This document shows positions 39,955 through 47,463 of a stretch of 64,000 nt of DNA, piece after piece. Every line of letters starts with the position of its first letter. The stretch's first letter is position 1. Where the stretch lies: positions 1-64,000 of the forward strand of contig DATIDV010000006.1 in assembly GCA_035456105.1 (NCBI GenBank). Direction: 5' to 3'. The notes beneath the pieces are model-generated. The model was not told the origin of the DNA, ran no database searches, and saw nothing but the letters and a program-made list of their open reading frames with translations. The DNA comes from Viridibacterium sp035456105 (GTDB lineage: Bacteria > Pseudomonadota > Gammaproteobacteria > Burkholderiales > Rhodocyclaceae). The translations under genes and the position numbers were made by a program.

Positions 39955-41241
39955 TTACTGCGCCGCACTCTCGAACATCACTCGGCCTTCCACCAGCGTG
40001 TAGCGCGTAATGCCCGGCAAGGGCATACCGAGGAAAGGCGTGTTCTTTCCCTGGCTCTTCAGCGTGGCTCGTGTAATGACGCGCTCGGCATCGGCATCAA
40101 AGACACACACATCGGCACGTGCCCCCACGCCCAGATGGCCGCCCTTGGTGATGCCCATGATGGCCGCCGCGTCGGCCGTGACGCGTGCCAATGCGGTGGA
40201 CAAGGACACCTTGTGGTCGCGCGCCCACTTGAGCGTGAGTGGCAACAGCAGCTCCAGCCCGGTCGCACCGACTTCGGATTCGCCGAAAGGCATCTGCTTG
40301 GCGTCGTCATCAACCGGTGTGTGGTCCGAACACACGGCATTGATGCGTCCGTCAGCCAGCCCGGCGCGCAGCGCATCGCGGTCACGCTGACTGCGCAGCG
40401 GCGGATCCATATGACATAGCGGATTGAAGTAGCCGATATCGATGTCGCACAGATGCAGGTGATGTGCGGCGACGTCGCAGGTTACGTCCACACCGGCAGC
40501 GCGCGCCTGCTCGATCAGGGCCAGACCCGCGGCCGAAGTCAGGCGCGTGACATGCAGCTTCACGCCGGTCGCCAGAGCGAGCTTGAGATGCGTGGCCAGT
40601 GCCACGGTTTCTGCTTCCACCGGGATGCCGGTGAGGCCCATGCGTGAAGCCATCTCGCCGTCGTGTGCCATGCCGCCCTTGCCGAGGAAGGGATCGGTCG
40701 GCTGCAACCACACGCGGAAACCGAAAGTCGCCGCGTACTGCATGGCGCGCAGCAGGACCTGTGTATCCACCAGCGGCGTATTGGCCTGACTGAACGCCAC
40801 GCAACCGGCTTCAACCAGTTCGGCCATCTCGGTAATGGCTTGTCCTTTGAGGCCCACCGTCAGCGCGCCAATCGGATAGACGTGCGCACAGTTGAGGTTC
40901 TTGGCGCGGAAGCACAGCATCTCGACCAGACCCGGTTCATCCAGTACGGGATCCGTGTCCGGCGGACAGGCCAGGCTGGTGATGCCGCCGGCCATCGCCG
41001 CTTCCATTTCGGACTCCAGCGTGGCGCGATATTCGAAGCCGGGTTCGCGCAGGCGCGCCGCGAGGTCGATGAGGCCCGGAGCAACGATGAGCCCGCTGGC
41101 GTCGATGACGCGGTCAGCCTTGAAGCCTGCAGGCGCAGCGCCGACGGCGACGATCTTGTCATCGGTGATAAAGACATCCTGCTGCGCGTCGATCTTGTTG
41201 GCCGGATCGATGACGCGACCGTTCTTGATATGAATGTTCAT
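39955..41241 (-). CDS. pyrC: Inactive dihydroorotase-like protein of aspartate transcarbamoylase complex (PyrC')
   Basis: A 428-residue amidohydrolase of the type I dihydroorotase family. The metal-binding HxH of active enzymes (DLHVHLREPG) is replaced by DLAARLREPG, so the zinc site is lost; later words HHLHLCDIDI, CSDHTPVDDD and GVGARADVCVFD remain. In Pseudomonas such a pseudo-dihydroorotase is needed to assemble the ATCase holoenzyme but is not catalytic (established knowledge). It follows pyrB by 5 bases, which supports that role. A genuine dihydroorotase must be encoded elsewhere. Confidence 0.88.
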   Translation of the reverse strand: MNIHIKNGRVIDPANKIDAQQDVFITDDKIVAVGAAPAGFKADRVIDASGLIVAPGLIDLAARLREPGFEYRATLESEMEAAMAGGITSLACPPDTDPVLDEPGLVEMLCFRAKNLNCAHVYPIGALTVGLKGQAITEMAELVEAGCVAFSQANTPLVDTQVLLRAMQYAATFGFRVWLQPTDPFLGKGGMAHDGEMASRMGLTGIPVEAETVALATHLKLALATGVKLHVTRLTSAAGLALIEQARAAGVDVTCDVAAHHLHLCDIDIGYFNPLCHMDPPLRSQRDRDALRAGLADGRINAVCSDHTPVDDDAKQMPFGESEVGATGLELLLPLTLKWARDHKVSLSTALARVTADAAAIMGITKGGHLGVGARADVCVFDADAERVITRATLKSQGKNTPFLGMPLPGITRYTLVEGRVMFESAAQ

Positions 41242-41246
41242 TCTGC

Positions 41247-42218
41247 TCAGCCCCCCGCCAGCATGCTCATGACCGCCATGCGCACGGCGATACCGAAAGT
41301 GACTTGCGGCAATATGACGGCGTGCTGACCATCAGCTACCGCCGAGTCGATCTCGACGCCGCGATTCATCGGCCCCGGATGCAGCACGATGGCGTCCGGC
41401 TTGGCCAGCGCCAGCTTCTCCGGCGTCAGGCCCCACACCTTGAAATACTCCTGACTCGACGGAAGCAAGGCGCCCTGCATGCGCTCATTCTGCAGGCGCA
41501 GCATCATCACCACGTCGACGCCCTTGAGGCCTTCGTTCATGTCGTGGAAGACGCGTACACCCAAGCGTTCAATGCCTGTCGGCAATAGCGTCTTGGGCCC
41601 GATCACGCGCACTTCCGGCACGCCCAGCGTGGTCAGCGCGGCGATCTCGGAGCGCGCCACACGCGAGTGCAGGACGTCGCCAACGACGGCCACGGTGAGA
41701 TTGGTGAAGTCCTTCTTGTAGTGGCGGATGGCGTACATGTCGAGCAGCCCCTGCGTGGGGTGCGCGTGACGACCATCGCCGGCGTTGACGACCGAGATGT
41801 GGTCGCGATTGGTGGCGCGCAGGTGCTCGGCCATCAGATAGGGCGCGCCGCTCGAGGCATGGCGCACGACAAACATATCGGCGCCCATGGCGACGAGATT
41901 GTCGACCGTGTCAAGCAGGGTCTCGCCCTTATTGGTCGAGCTCGTCGCGACGTTCAGGTTTATGACATCGGCAGACAGGCGCTTGGCGGCAATCTCGAAG
42001 GTCGTGCGCGTGCGCGTGCTGTTTTCGAAGAAGACGTTGAACACGCTCTTGCCACGCAGCAGCGGCAGTTTCTTCACTTCGCGTTCGGCCACTTCGGTGA
42101 AGGGCTCGGCAATGTCGAGAATCTGTTCGAGGATGGCTTTCGGCAAGCCATCCAGCGTGAGCAGATGCTGCAACTCGCCGTTCTTCGTCAGCTGCGGGTT
42201 GTGACCCAACTTAGACAT
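41247..42218 (-). CDS. pyrB: Aspartate carbamoyltransferase catalytic subunit
   Basis: A 323-residue protein with the carbamoyl phosphate motif FFENSTRTRTTFE, the HPTQGLLDMYAI aspartate-side motif, AVVGDVLHSRVARS and VLHPGPMNRGVE. It makes carbamoyl-aspartate, the second step of pyrimidine synthesis. The N-terminal extension (about 20 residues) fits class A ATCases that form a dodecamer with the pseudo-dihydroorotase. It overlaps pyrR by 8 bases upstream and precedes pyrC' by 5. Confidence 0.96.
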   Translation of the reverse strand: MSKLGHNPQLTKNGELQHLLTLDGLPKAILEQILDIAEPFTEVAEREVKKLPLLRGKSVFNVFFENSTRTRTTFEIAAKRLSADVINLNVATSSTNKGETLLDTVDNLVAMGADMFVVRHASSGAPYLMAEHLRATNRDHISVVNAGDGRHAHPTQGLLDMYAIRHYKKDFTNLTVAVVGDVLHSRVARSEIAALTTLGVPEVRVIGPKTLLPTGIERLGVRVFHDMNEGLKGVDVVMMLRLQNERMQGALLPSSQEYFKVWGLTPEKLALAKPDAIVLHPGPMNRGVEIDSAVADGQHAVILPQVTFGIAVRMAVMSMLAGG

Positions 42219-42711
42219 TGATAATCCTCAGGGAAAGTTCGCCCGCCTCCGAGCGCGACAGGCGCAGGCGTGAGTCGGCAGGCAGGGTTTCAGTCAGGGT
42301 AAGCGGGCAGTAGCGCGGTGAGATCGGCAACTCGCGCTCGTCACGGTCGACCAGCACGGCAAGGTCGACACGACCGGGCCGACCGTAGTCGAACAATTCA
42401 TTGAGTGCGGCACGCGTGGTGCGACCGGTGTAGAGCACATCGTCGACCAGAATCAGCGGACGGCCGTCGATGTCGAAGGGAATCTCACTCTTGCGTGGGC
42501 GCGCGTGCAGACCGCGCGAGCCGAAGTCGTCGCGGTAGAACGCCACGTCGATTGTGCCGAGCGGCTCCTTGATGCCGAGCACGGCATGCAGGTGCTCCGC
42601 CAGCCACACACCGCCGGTATGAATGCCGATCAGCGCCGTGTCGGGCGTCAGATGCGGGCGTATCTGTGCGGCGAGTTGCGCGCACAGCTTGCTTGCGTCA
42701 GGTAGTTCCAT
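42211..42711 (-). CDS. pyrR: PyrR bifunctional regulator / uracil phosphoribosyltransferase
   Basis: The start ATG at 42711 lies inside the end of ruvX and gives 166 residues. The PRPP motif VDDVLYTGRTTRAAL is intact, with GIHTGGVWLAEHL and DVAFYRDDF earlier. PyrR in Gram-positives binds pyr mRNA; in Proteobacteria its regulatory role is less clear. Position before pyrB suggests control or salvage linked to pyrimidine synthesis. The upstream extension to 42873 is a shadow of ruvX. Confidence 0.93.
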   Translation of the reverse strand: MELPDASKLCAQLAAQIRPHLTPDTALIGIHTGGVWLAEHLHAVLGIKEPLGTIDVAFYRDDFGSRGLHARPRKSEIPFDIDGRPLILVDDVLYTGRTTRAALNELFDYGRPGRVDLAVLVDRDERELPISPRYCPLTLTETLPADSRLRLSRSEAGELSLRIINV

Positions 42712-43150
42712 GATGGGCGTCCGGCGAGTTGGCATAGGTTTCCAGGTAGCTTTGCAGGATGCGCTGCGCGGCCACGGCGTCGAGAATTTTCTTGCGCTCG
42801 CGCCAGTCGGCGTATTTTCCACCAGCCTGCCTGAGCATGTCTTCCGCTTCAGCCGAAGTAAGACTTTCGTCAAAAAGTTTCACAGGCAGGGAGAAGCGCC
42901 CGGTGAGCTGATTGGCGAAGCGCTTGCAGCGCGCTGCCATGGCATGCTCGCTGCCATCCTCCGTGGCGGGCATGCCGACCACCAGCGTCGCGGGCTTCCA
43001 TTCGGTGATCAGCTTGCCGATCTCGGCAAAGCGCACGTCGTTGGCCTCGCTGTTGATGACGATCAGCGGCTGAGCCAGCCCGCTTTCCGTTTCGCCAACG
43101 GCTACCCCGATGCGTGCGGTGCCGAAGTCGAAACCGAGCAGTGTGGCCAT
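42698..43150 (-). CDS. ruvX: Putative pre-16S rRNA nuclease RuvX/YqgF
   Basis: The start at 43150 gives 150 residues. The RNase H-like fold begins LLGFDFGTARIGVAVG with the first acidic residue, continues TLVVGMPATEDGSEH, and has FDESLTSAEAEDMLR and the closing DAVAAQRILQSYLE. It processes the 5' end of 16S rRNA. It follows algH by 4 bases and overlaps pyrR by 14, the common algH-ruvX-pyrR-pyrB order of betaproteobacteria and pseudomonads. Confidence 0.94.
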   Translation of the reverse strand: MATLLGFDFGTARIGVAVGETESGLAQPLIVINSEANDVRFAEIGKLITEWKPATLVVGMPATEDGSEHAMAARCKRFANQLTGRFSLPVKLFDESLTSAEAEDMLRQAGGKYADWRERKKILDAVAAQRILQSYLETYANSPDAHHGTT

Positions 43151-43154
43151 CGCG

Positions 43155-43715
43155 CTATGCGTGTCCCGCGACGTCGGAGAGATTGGCGAAATCCACACCG
43201 AGCAGTTGCATGGCGGCGGTCAGGCGCTCGTCCGGCGGCAGCGCAAAGATGATCTGTGCGTCGGCCGGCACGGTCAGCCAGGCATTCGCCGCCAGCTCTT
43301 CTTCGAGTTGCCCTGCGCCCCAGCCGGAGTAGCCGAGGGTGATCAGCACTTCTGCCGGGTCGCCGGAGCTGCCCAGCGCCTGCAGGATGTCCTTGGAGCT
43401 GGTCAGGGCAATGCTGTCATTGACCTTGAGGCTGGACTGCCATTCGCCGATCGGCCGATGCAGCACGAAACCGCGATCCGTCTGCACCGGACCGCCGAAG
43501 TAGATCGGATCATCGGCCAGCGCCTTGACGTCGAGTGGAATATCCACGCGCTCGAACAAACCTTCGACGGTCAGATCGATCGGGCGATTGATGACCACGC
43601 CCAACGCGCCTTCGTCATTGTGTTCGGCCACATAGACGAGGGAGCGGGTGAAATCGGGGTCCTCCATCGCAGGCATCGCGATGAGGAAATGATGGGTGAG
43701 ATTGACGTTTTGCAC
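43155..43715 (-). CDS. algH: YqgE/AlgH family protein (UPF0301)
   Basis: The start is probably GTG at 43715 (VQNVNLTHHFLIAMP), which matches usual family N-termini; a TTG at 43742 is the other choice. The 186-residue protein has MEDPDFTRSLVYVAEHNDEGALGVVINRP, FGGPVQTDRGFVLH and LGYSGWGAGQLEEEL, which define the family. AlgH was linked to alginate regulation, but its biochemistry is unknown. A TACAAT (43727-43722 on the minus strand) lies just before the GTG, so the mRNA may be nearly leaderless. Confidence 0.9.
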   Translation of the reverse strand: MQNVNLTHHFLIAMPAMEDPDFTRSLVYVAEHNDEGALGVVINRPIDLTVEGLFERVDIPLDVKALADDPIYFGGPVQTDRGFVLHRPIGEWQSSLKVNDSIALTSSKDILQALGSSGDPAEVLITLGYSGWGAGQLEEELAANAWLTVPADAQIIFALPPDERLTAAMQLLGVDFANLSDVAGHA

Positions 43716-43903
43716 CTGCGTATTGTAGCCGGGATTACGCAACCCGGCCCGGCCGGCCGTGGCGGCGTTGCGGCAGGGCTACGGCCCTGCCCGTCCGGGC
43801 TTTGCACTGGCGCCAACAGCACTGACGACATGTGCGCATTTCTGCACACGGCGCCCCTGTGCGCCCCCATGAATCCGATGCCGCGCATGCGCACCTGATC
43901 GCG

Positions 43904-43919
43904 TTGTCCATATGGGCAA
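43904..43919. promoter_or_regulatory. Palindrome upstream of the hemerythrin-like gene
   Basis: TTGTCCATATGGGCAA is a 16-bp palindrome with a single mismatched pair in a 400-bp gap between divergent algH and the hemerythrin-like gene. It resembles a dimeric regulator site. A second mirrored stretch (CTTTAAGGATCTCTTAAG) follows at about 43928. No gene is seen in the gap. Confidence 0.4.
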
Positions 43920-44112
43920 TAAGGTTTCTTTAAGGATCTCTTAAGCAACATTTAGCGGCAGCCGTAGCGCGCACTCCCTACGCTTCGATCCATGTCTGCG
44001 GCTTCAACAAGGTGCTGCAGACAACAACGCTCATGCATCGAAATGCGGTTTGAAAGAATCCTTCCGGACACGCATGAACACAGACCCATCGTTAGCCAAA
44101 AGGAATATCGAA

Positions 44113-44805
44113 ATGCAAGCAGCAAGTCAGCGTTACAACATCTACGGCGCCGTTCACAAAGGCCTGCGCACTTTCATGTCGGACACCCTGCAGCAGTGCG
44201 GCCGCACCGACTGGACGGACACCCGCGACAGCGCCCAGACCCTCGCCCAACTACGCATGCTCATGGAGGTGAGCTACGGCCATCTGCAGCATGAGGACGC
44301 TTTTGTGCACACCGCCATGGAGGCACGCCGCCCGGGTTCGAGCAACGCCACGCTCACCGACCATCACGAACACGTGCTGGCCATCAAGAGCATCCTGACC
44401 GATTGCGAGGAACTGGAGAAAAGCCTGCCTTTCCTGCGCGACGTACTCGGCGGTGCGCTCTACCGGCGCCTCGCGCTGTTCGTGGCCGAGAACTTCGAGC
44501 ACATGGCGGTGGAAGAAACCGATAACAACGCCGTGTTGTGGGCCTGCTACACCGACGCGGAAATCCTCGCCATCGAGCACGCGCTCGTCGCTGCCGTGTC
44601 GCCGGAGAAGATGATGACGTTCCTGCGCTGGATGCTGCCCTCGGTCAGCGCGAGCGAACGCGCGATGATGCTGACCGGCATGAAGCAGGGCGTGCCGGCA
44701 GAAGCTTTTGACGGCGTGCTCGCCATGCTGCGCCCGCTGCTCGACAGCTACGACTGGGACAAGCTGATGCGTGCGCTGGGGTGTGAGGAACTGGCTGCGG
44801 CGTGA
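44113..44805 (+). CDS. Hemerythrin-like domain protein
   Basis: The start ATG at 44113 is preceded by AAAAGGA; ATG at 44074 is also in frame. The 230-residue helical protein has the histidine/acid pattern of hemerythrin HHE domains: AVHKGLRTFM, GHLQHEDAFVHTAME, LTDHHEHVLAI and FEHMAVEETDNN. It may bind a di-iron centre for oxygen, NO or redox sensing (inference). It is monocistronic with a long upstream gap containing a palindrome, and convergent with the GAF-protein gene. Confidence 0.82.
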   Translation: MQAASQRYNIYGAVHKGLRTFMSDTLQQCGRTDWTDTRDSAQTLAQLRMLMEVSYGHLQHEDAFVHTAMEARRPGSSNATLTDHHEHVLAIKSILTDCEELEKSLPFLRDVLGGALYRRLALFVAENFEHMAVEETDNNAVLWACYTDAEILAIEHALVAAVSPEKMMTFLRWMLPSVSASERAMMLTGMKQGVPAEAFDGVLAMLRPLLDSYDWDKLMRALGCEELAAA

Positions 44806-44808
44806 TTT

Positions 44809-44913
44809 GTAGGTCGGAAAAGCAGAGCGCCTTCCGACATTCCCTGCGTACATTAACGCCCATGTGTTGCTTGACGTCGTGGTGTCGGAAGGCGCTCTGT
44901 TTTTCCGACCTAC
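44809..44913. repeat. GTAGGTCGGAAAA...CTAC paired REP, shared 3' end of convergent genes
   Basis: The arms 44809-44839 and 44883-44913 (31 bp each) are inverted repeats with one mismatch, beginning GTAGGTCGGAAAAGC and ending TTTTTCCGACCTAC. The right end contains the TAG stop of the minus-strand gene. The run of T/A in the arms may allow it to terminate both transcripts. Confidence 0.88.
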
Positions 44914-46241
44914 GCCGAAACCAGTTGCAGCGTGCGCTCCACGCGCAGGCGGAAGCGCCCACGACCGGTCTTCTCCAACCCGAGAAAATCGCAGCGCTCC
45001 TTAAGACGACGCGACAGCAGGATGAGGCGCGCCTCAAGGTTGTCGTCGATGTCCGGCAGGCGCAGCGCCGGGTCGAGGCGTAGTTCGCGATTGCTGAAGT
45101 CGACGCGGCCGCAATCAACATGCGCCTTGACCAGCTTCCACAGGATCGCACCCGCCACGCCCTTGATGAGGTAATCATCAGCGAGAAAGACGATGTCATT
45201 TTCCGGAAAATAGCGCACGCTCACCGGAGCACCACCGCCAGGCTGTGACGCGGCCGGGCTGATGGCGAGCGCATCCTCCTGTGTGTCAACGCTCTGCAGC
45301 GCACGCATCATCAGGCCGATCTGCTGTGCAATGGCGACCAGCGCATCCTCGTCGTTGTAACTGAAGCGCCGCTGTTCGGGGCTCTCCAGGTAGAGCACGC
45401 CCAGCAGACGATCTGCAGCAAGAATCGGCACGGCCAACTGGCTGTGCGAATCAGGCAGACCTGCAAACGGAATCTCGGCCCGCGCCGCGATACCGGCCTC
45501 GAGCGCCCGCGCACGCAGACTCAGTGCGTAGCTGTACTCGCTTGTCATGTGTGCGATGCGAATCGGCGTGCGATGCTCGGCTGCCACGCCGATGATGCCG
45601 TCGCCCACAGTAATCTCCGAGCCGACCCCCGACTGCGCGTAGCCGCGGCTAGCCACGGTGTAGAGCCGTTTGCCGCTCTCATCGAGCATCAGGAACATGC
45701 TGTGACGGAAACCGAAATGCTGTTCGAGGCTCTTCAGTGTCTCGTCGAACAGGCTGCTCAGATCAGCCGCGCTAGCGAGACGCTCACTGACGGCACGCAT
45801 CGCCGGCAGCAGGTTGCGTGCCGCCGGGCCGGCAGGCAGCGCATGACCCGGCACGCGCTCGACGGCCAGCACGCGATATACGTCGGCGCCCTGCAGCTTG
45901 AACACATCTGCCATCCCGGTGTGCGAAGCAATGCCGGCAAGCTTGACCTTCATGCGCTGGAACAGGCGCCCTTCGGTTTCGGTATGCAGGTACTGCATGC
46001 TCAGGCGGAAGGACTCACCCGTCTCGTTGTTGAACACCATCACGGTGGCATAGGGATGGACGAGGATGTTGGCGCGTGTCTTGTTGAAGAACTGGAAAGA
46101 CAGGGCGACATGCTGGGCATCGACGTATTCGAGCTGCGAGGCCAGCGCGATGTTCGGTGTGCCGTCCAGCGCGCAGGTCGCGACGAAGGCTGGAATCACA
46201 CCTTCAAGGCAGGGCCTGATGCTATCGACACAGTGGATCAC
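44910..46241 (-). CDS. Flavin split-barrel / GAF sensor protein
   Basis: A 443-residue soluble protein. Residues 1-135 form a pyridoxamine-phosphate-oxidase-like FMN barrel (VIPAFVATCALDGTPNIALASQLEYVD, NILVHPYATVMVFNNE). Residues about 150-320 are a GAF domain (FGFRHSMFLMLDESGKRLYTVASRGY, VGDGIIGVAA, LAVPILAADRLLGVLYLES). The rest (about 345-443) holds DDYLIKGVAGAILWKLV and NRELRLDPALRLPDIDDNLEARLILLSRRL, a helical part that resembles an output winged-helix segment seen after GAF in regulatory proteins. It is coupled by a 4-base overlap to another barrel protein, so the two may form a heterodimeric sensor. Confidence 0.8.
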   Translation of the reverse strand: MIHCVDSIRPCLEGVIPAFVATCALDGTPNIALASQLEYVDAQHVALSFQFFNKTRANILVHPYATVMVFNNETGESFRLSMQYLHTETEGRLFQRMKVKLAGIASHTGMADVFKLQGADVYRVLAVERVPGHALPAGPAARNLLPAMRAVSERLASAADLSSLFDETLKSLEQHFGFRHSMFLMLDESGKRLYTVASRGYAQSGVGSEITVGDGIIGVAAEHRTPIRIAHMTSEYSYALSLRARALEAGIAARAEIPFAGLPDSHSQLAVPILAADRLLGVLYLESPEQRRFSYNDEDALVAIAQQIGLMMRALQSVDTQEDALAISPAASQPGGGAPVSVRYFPENDIVFLADDYLIKGVAGAILWKLVKAHVDCGRVDFSNRELRLDPALRLPDIDDNLEARLILLSRRLKERCDFLGLEKTGRGRFRLRVERTLQLVSA

Positions 46242-46735
46242 AAGCGCGCTCCCGCACCGGGGCCGGGTGTCTGCACGAAACCATCCGACGGCGTGAAGCT
46301 GATCGCCACGAGGTCTTCGGGCGCGTACTGCAGCATGGTTTCGAGCACTTCGCGGCTCATCTCGCGCAAAGGCAAGAGTTCGTCGATGAAGTCCTGCGAA
46401 TGCTTGACGACGCAGGCCAGATCAAACGGTTTGGGAGGCTCGACGACTGCATCGCGCCCCTTGAACTGCACACTGCGATTGGTCGAGGGCAGACCAAAAT
46501 TGGCGGCGACACGGCCGGTGGCGCGCACATCGGCGATACAGGCTGCCGCCTGCAGCGCGGGGACGAGAATCGTGATGCGACGCCGGTCTGGCGAAACACG
46601 ACAGCCCAGCGCAAATACGACCGAGGTCAGCAAGCCCGGATCACAGGAGGCCACGAGGATGGAGACGCGCCCCTGGATGAAGCTGGCGATCTCTTCAGAG
46701 AGCGGGACGATGGGCGCTTCTGCGGGGACGGGCAT
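46238..46735 (-). CDS. Pyridoxamine 5'-phosphate oxidase-like (FMN split-barrel) protein
   Basis: A 165-residue protein with SEEIASFIQGRVSILVASCDPGLLTSVVFALGCRVS at the N-terminus, ITILVPALQAAACIADVRATGRVAANFGLPSTNRSVQFKG in the barrel middle and a helical end. This is the small flavin-reductase-like barrel without a second domain. It is the upstream partner of the barrel/GAF protein (ATGA overlap). A redox-sensing or flavin-binding role is inferred. Confidence 0.75.
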   Translation of the reverse strand: MPVPAEAPIVPLSEEIASFIQGRVSILVASCDPGLLTSVVFALGCRVSPDRRRITILVPALQAAACIADVRATGRVAANFGLPSTNRSVQFKGRDAVVEPPKPFDLACVVKHSQDFIDELLPLREMSREVLETMLQYAPEDLVAISFTPSDGFVQTPGPGAGARL

Positions 46736-46857
46736 GGTGGCGGACGACGTCAGGACGAAGCATCAGGCAAGGATGCTAACCCGGCCGCCACACAGGCAGC
46801 CAGTGCCCTCAAGGTCAAGGCGCCCGCACACTCGGGGCAGGCGTCCTCCGCGAACGC

Positions 46858-47163
46858 TCAGGCCTTCTTGACCCAAGCCATGCACCAACCCTTGGCCGTT
46901 ACCGCCTTGCCACCGAATGCGGCACAGGGGCCGCTGGCATCGCCGGGCTTGCCGGAATACTGGACACAGTTGGCACAGGTGTTACCGGGCTTGTAAGCCG
47001 CGTATTTCTTGGTGTCGACCTTGCTCGCGTCTTCCTTGTAGCCCAGAGCCTGTGCAGTCGGGTCTGCTTCGGTCAGCTTGGTTTGCGCCGCGGCAGAGCG
47101 GGACAGCATGACGCCGACTGTGGCGATGGGGACAAGCGTGATGAAACGACGGCGGTTCAGCAT
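46858..47163 (-). CDS. High-potential iron-sulfur protein (HiPIP)
   Basis: A 101-residue precursor with a twin-arginine signal (NRRRFITLVPIATVGVML). Four cysteines (63, 66, 80, 94) in the pattern CxxC..GPCAAFGGKAV..GWCMAW bind a 4Fe-4S cluster, exactly as in HiPIPs. It is a soluble periplasmic electron carrier, often donating to oxidases or photosynthetic reaction centres. The gene is alone, and no terminal-oxidase gene is near. Confidence 0.94.
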   Translation of the reverse strand: MLNRRRFITLVPIATVGVMLSRSAAAQTKLTEADPTAQALGYKEDASKVDTKKYAAYKPGNTCANCVQYSGKPGDASGPCAAFGGKAVTAKGWCMAWVKKA

Positions 47164-47358
47164 GGTAAAGCTCCCTTGGCTGCAAAGTAGGTATGGCTAT
47201 TCGGGGCAAACTGCATGAGAGATTAACGCATTGCCGCTGGCGCGGATGACCCGCAGCGCAAAGACTCGCGCGCTCCTGCGCCGTTTAGGTCACGCGTGGT
47301 GCAGCACGACCCCGTTGAATTCACAGTTCTGCATGACGGCGCCAGAGGGCCCGTAGCC

Positions 47359-47364
47359 TATAAT
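47359..47364 (+). promoter_or_regulatory. Likely -10 element of the RNB ribonuclease gene
   Basis: A perfect TATAAT lies 100 bases upstream of the ATG at 47464. The -35 is not obvious. The leader between them is GC-rich with mirrored words (CGTGGCGCG, GTGTCGCTGG). Confidence 0.5.
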
Positions 47365-47463
47365 CGCGGGCTCAGTCAGGCGCGCCAAAGCCGTGGCGCG
47401 TGCTGCAATGGGCCACGCTGCCGTGTCGCTGGCAACACAGGCCCACTACGGAAATGGAATCAG

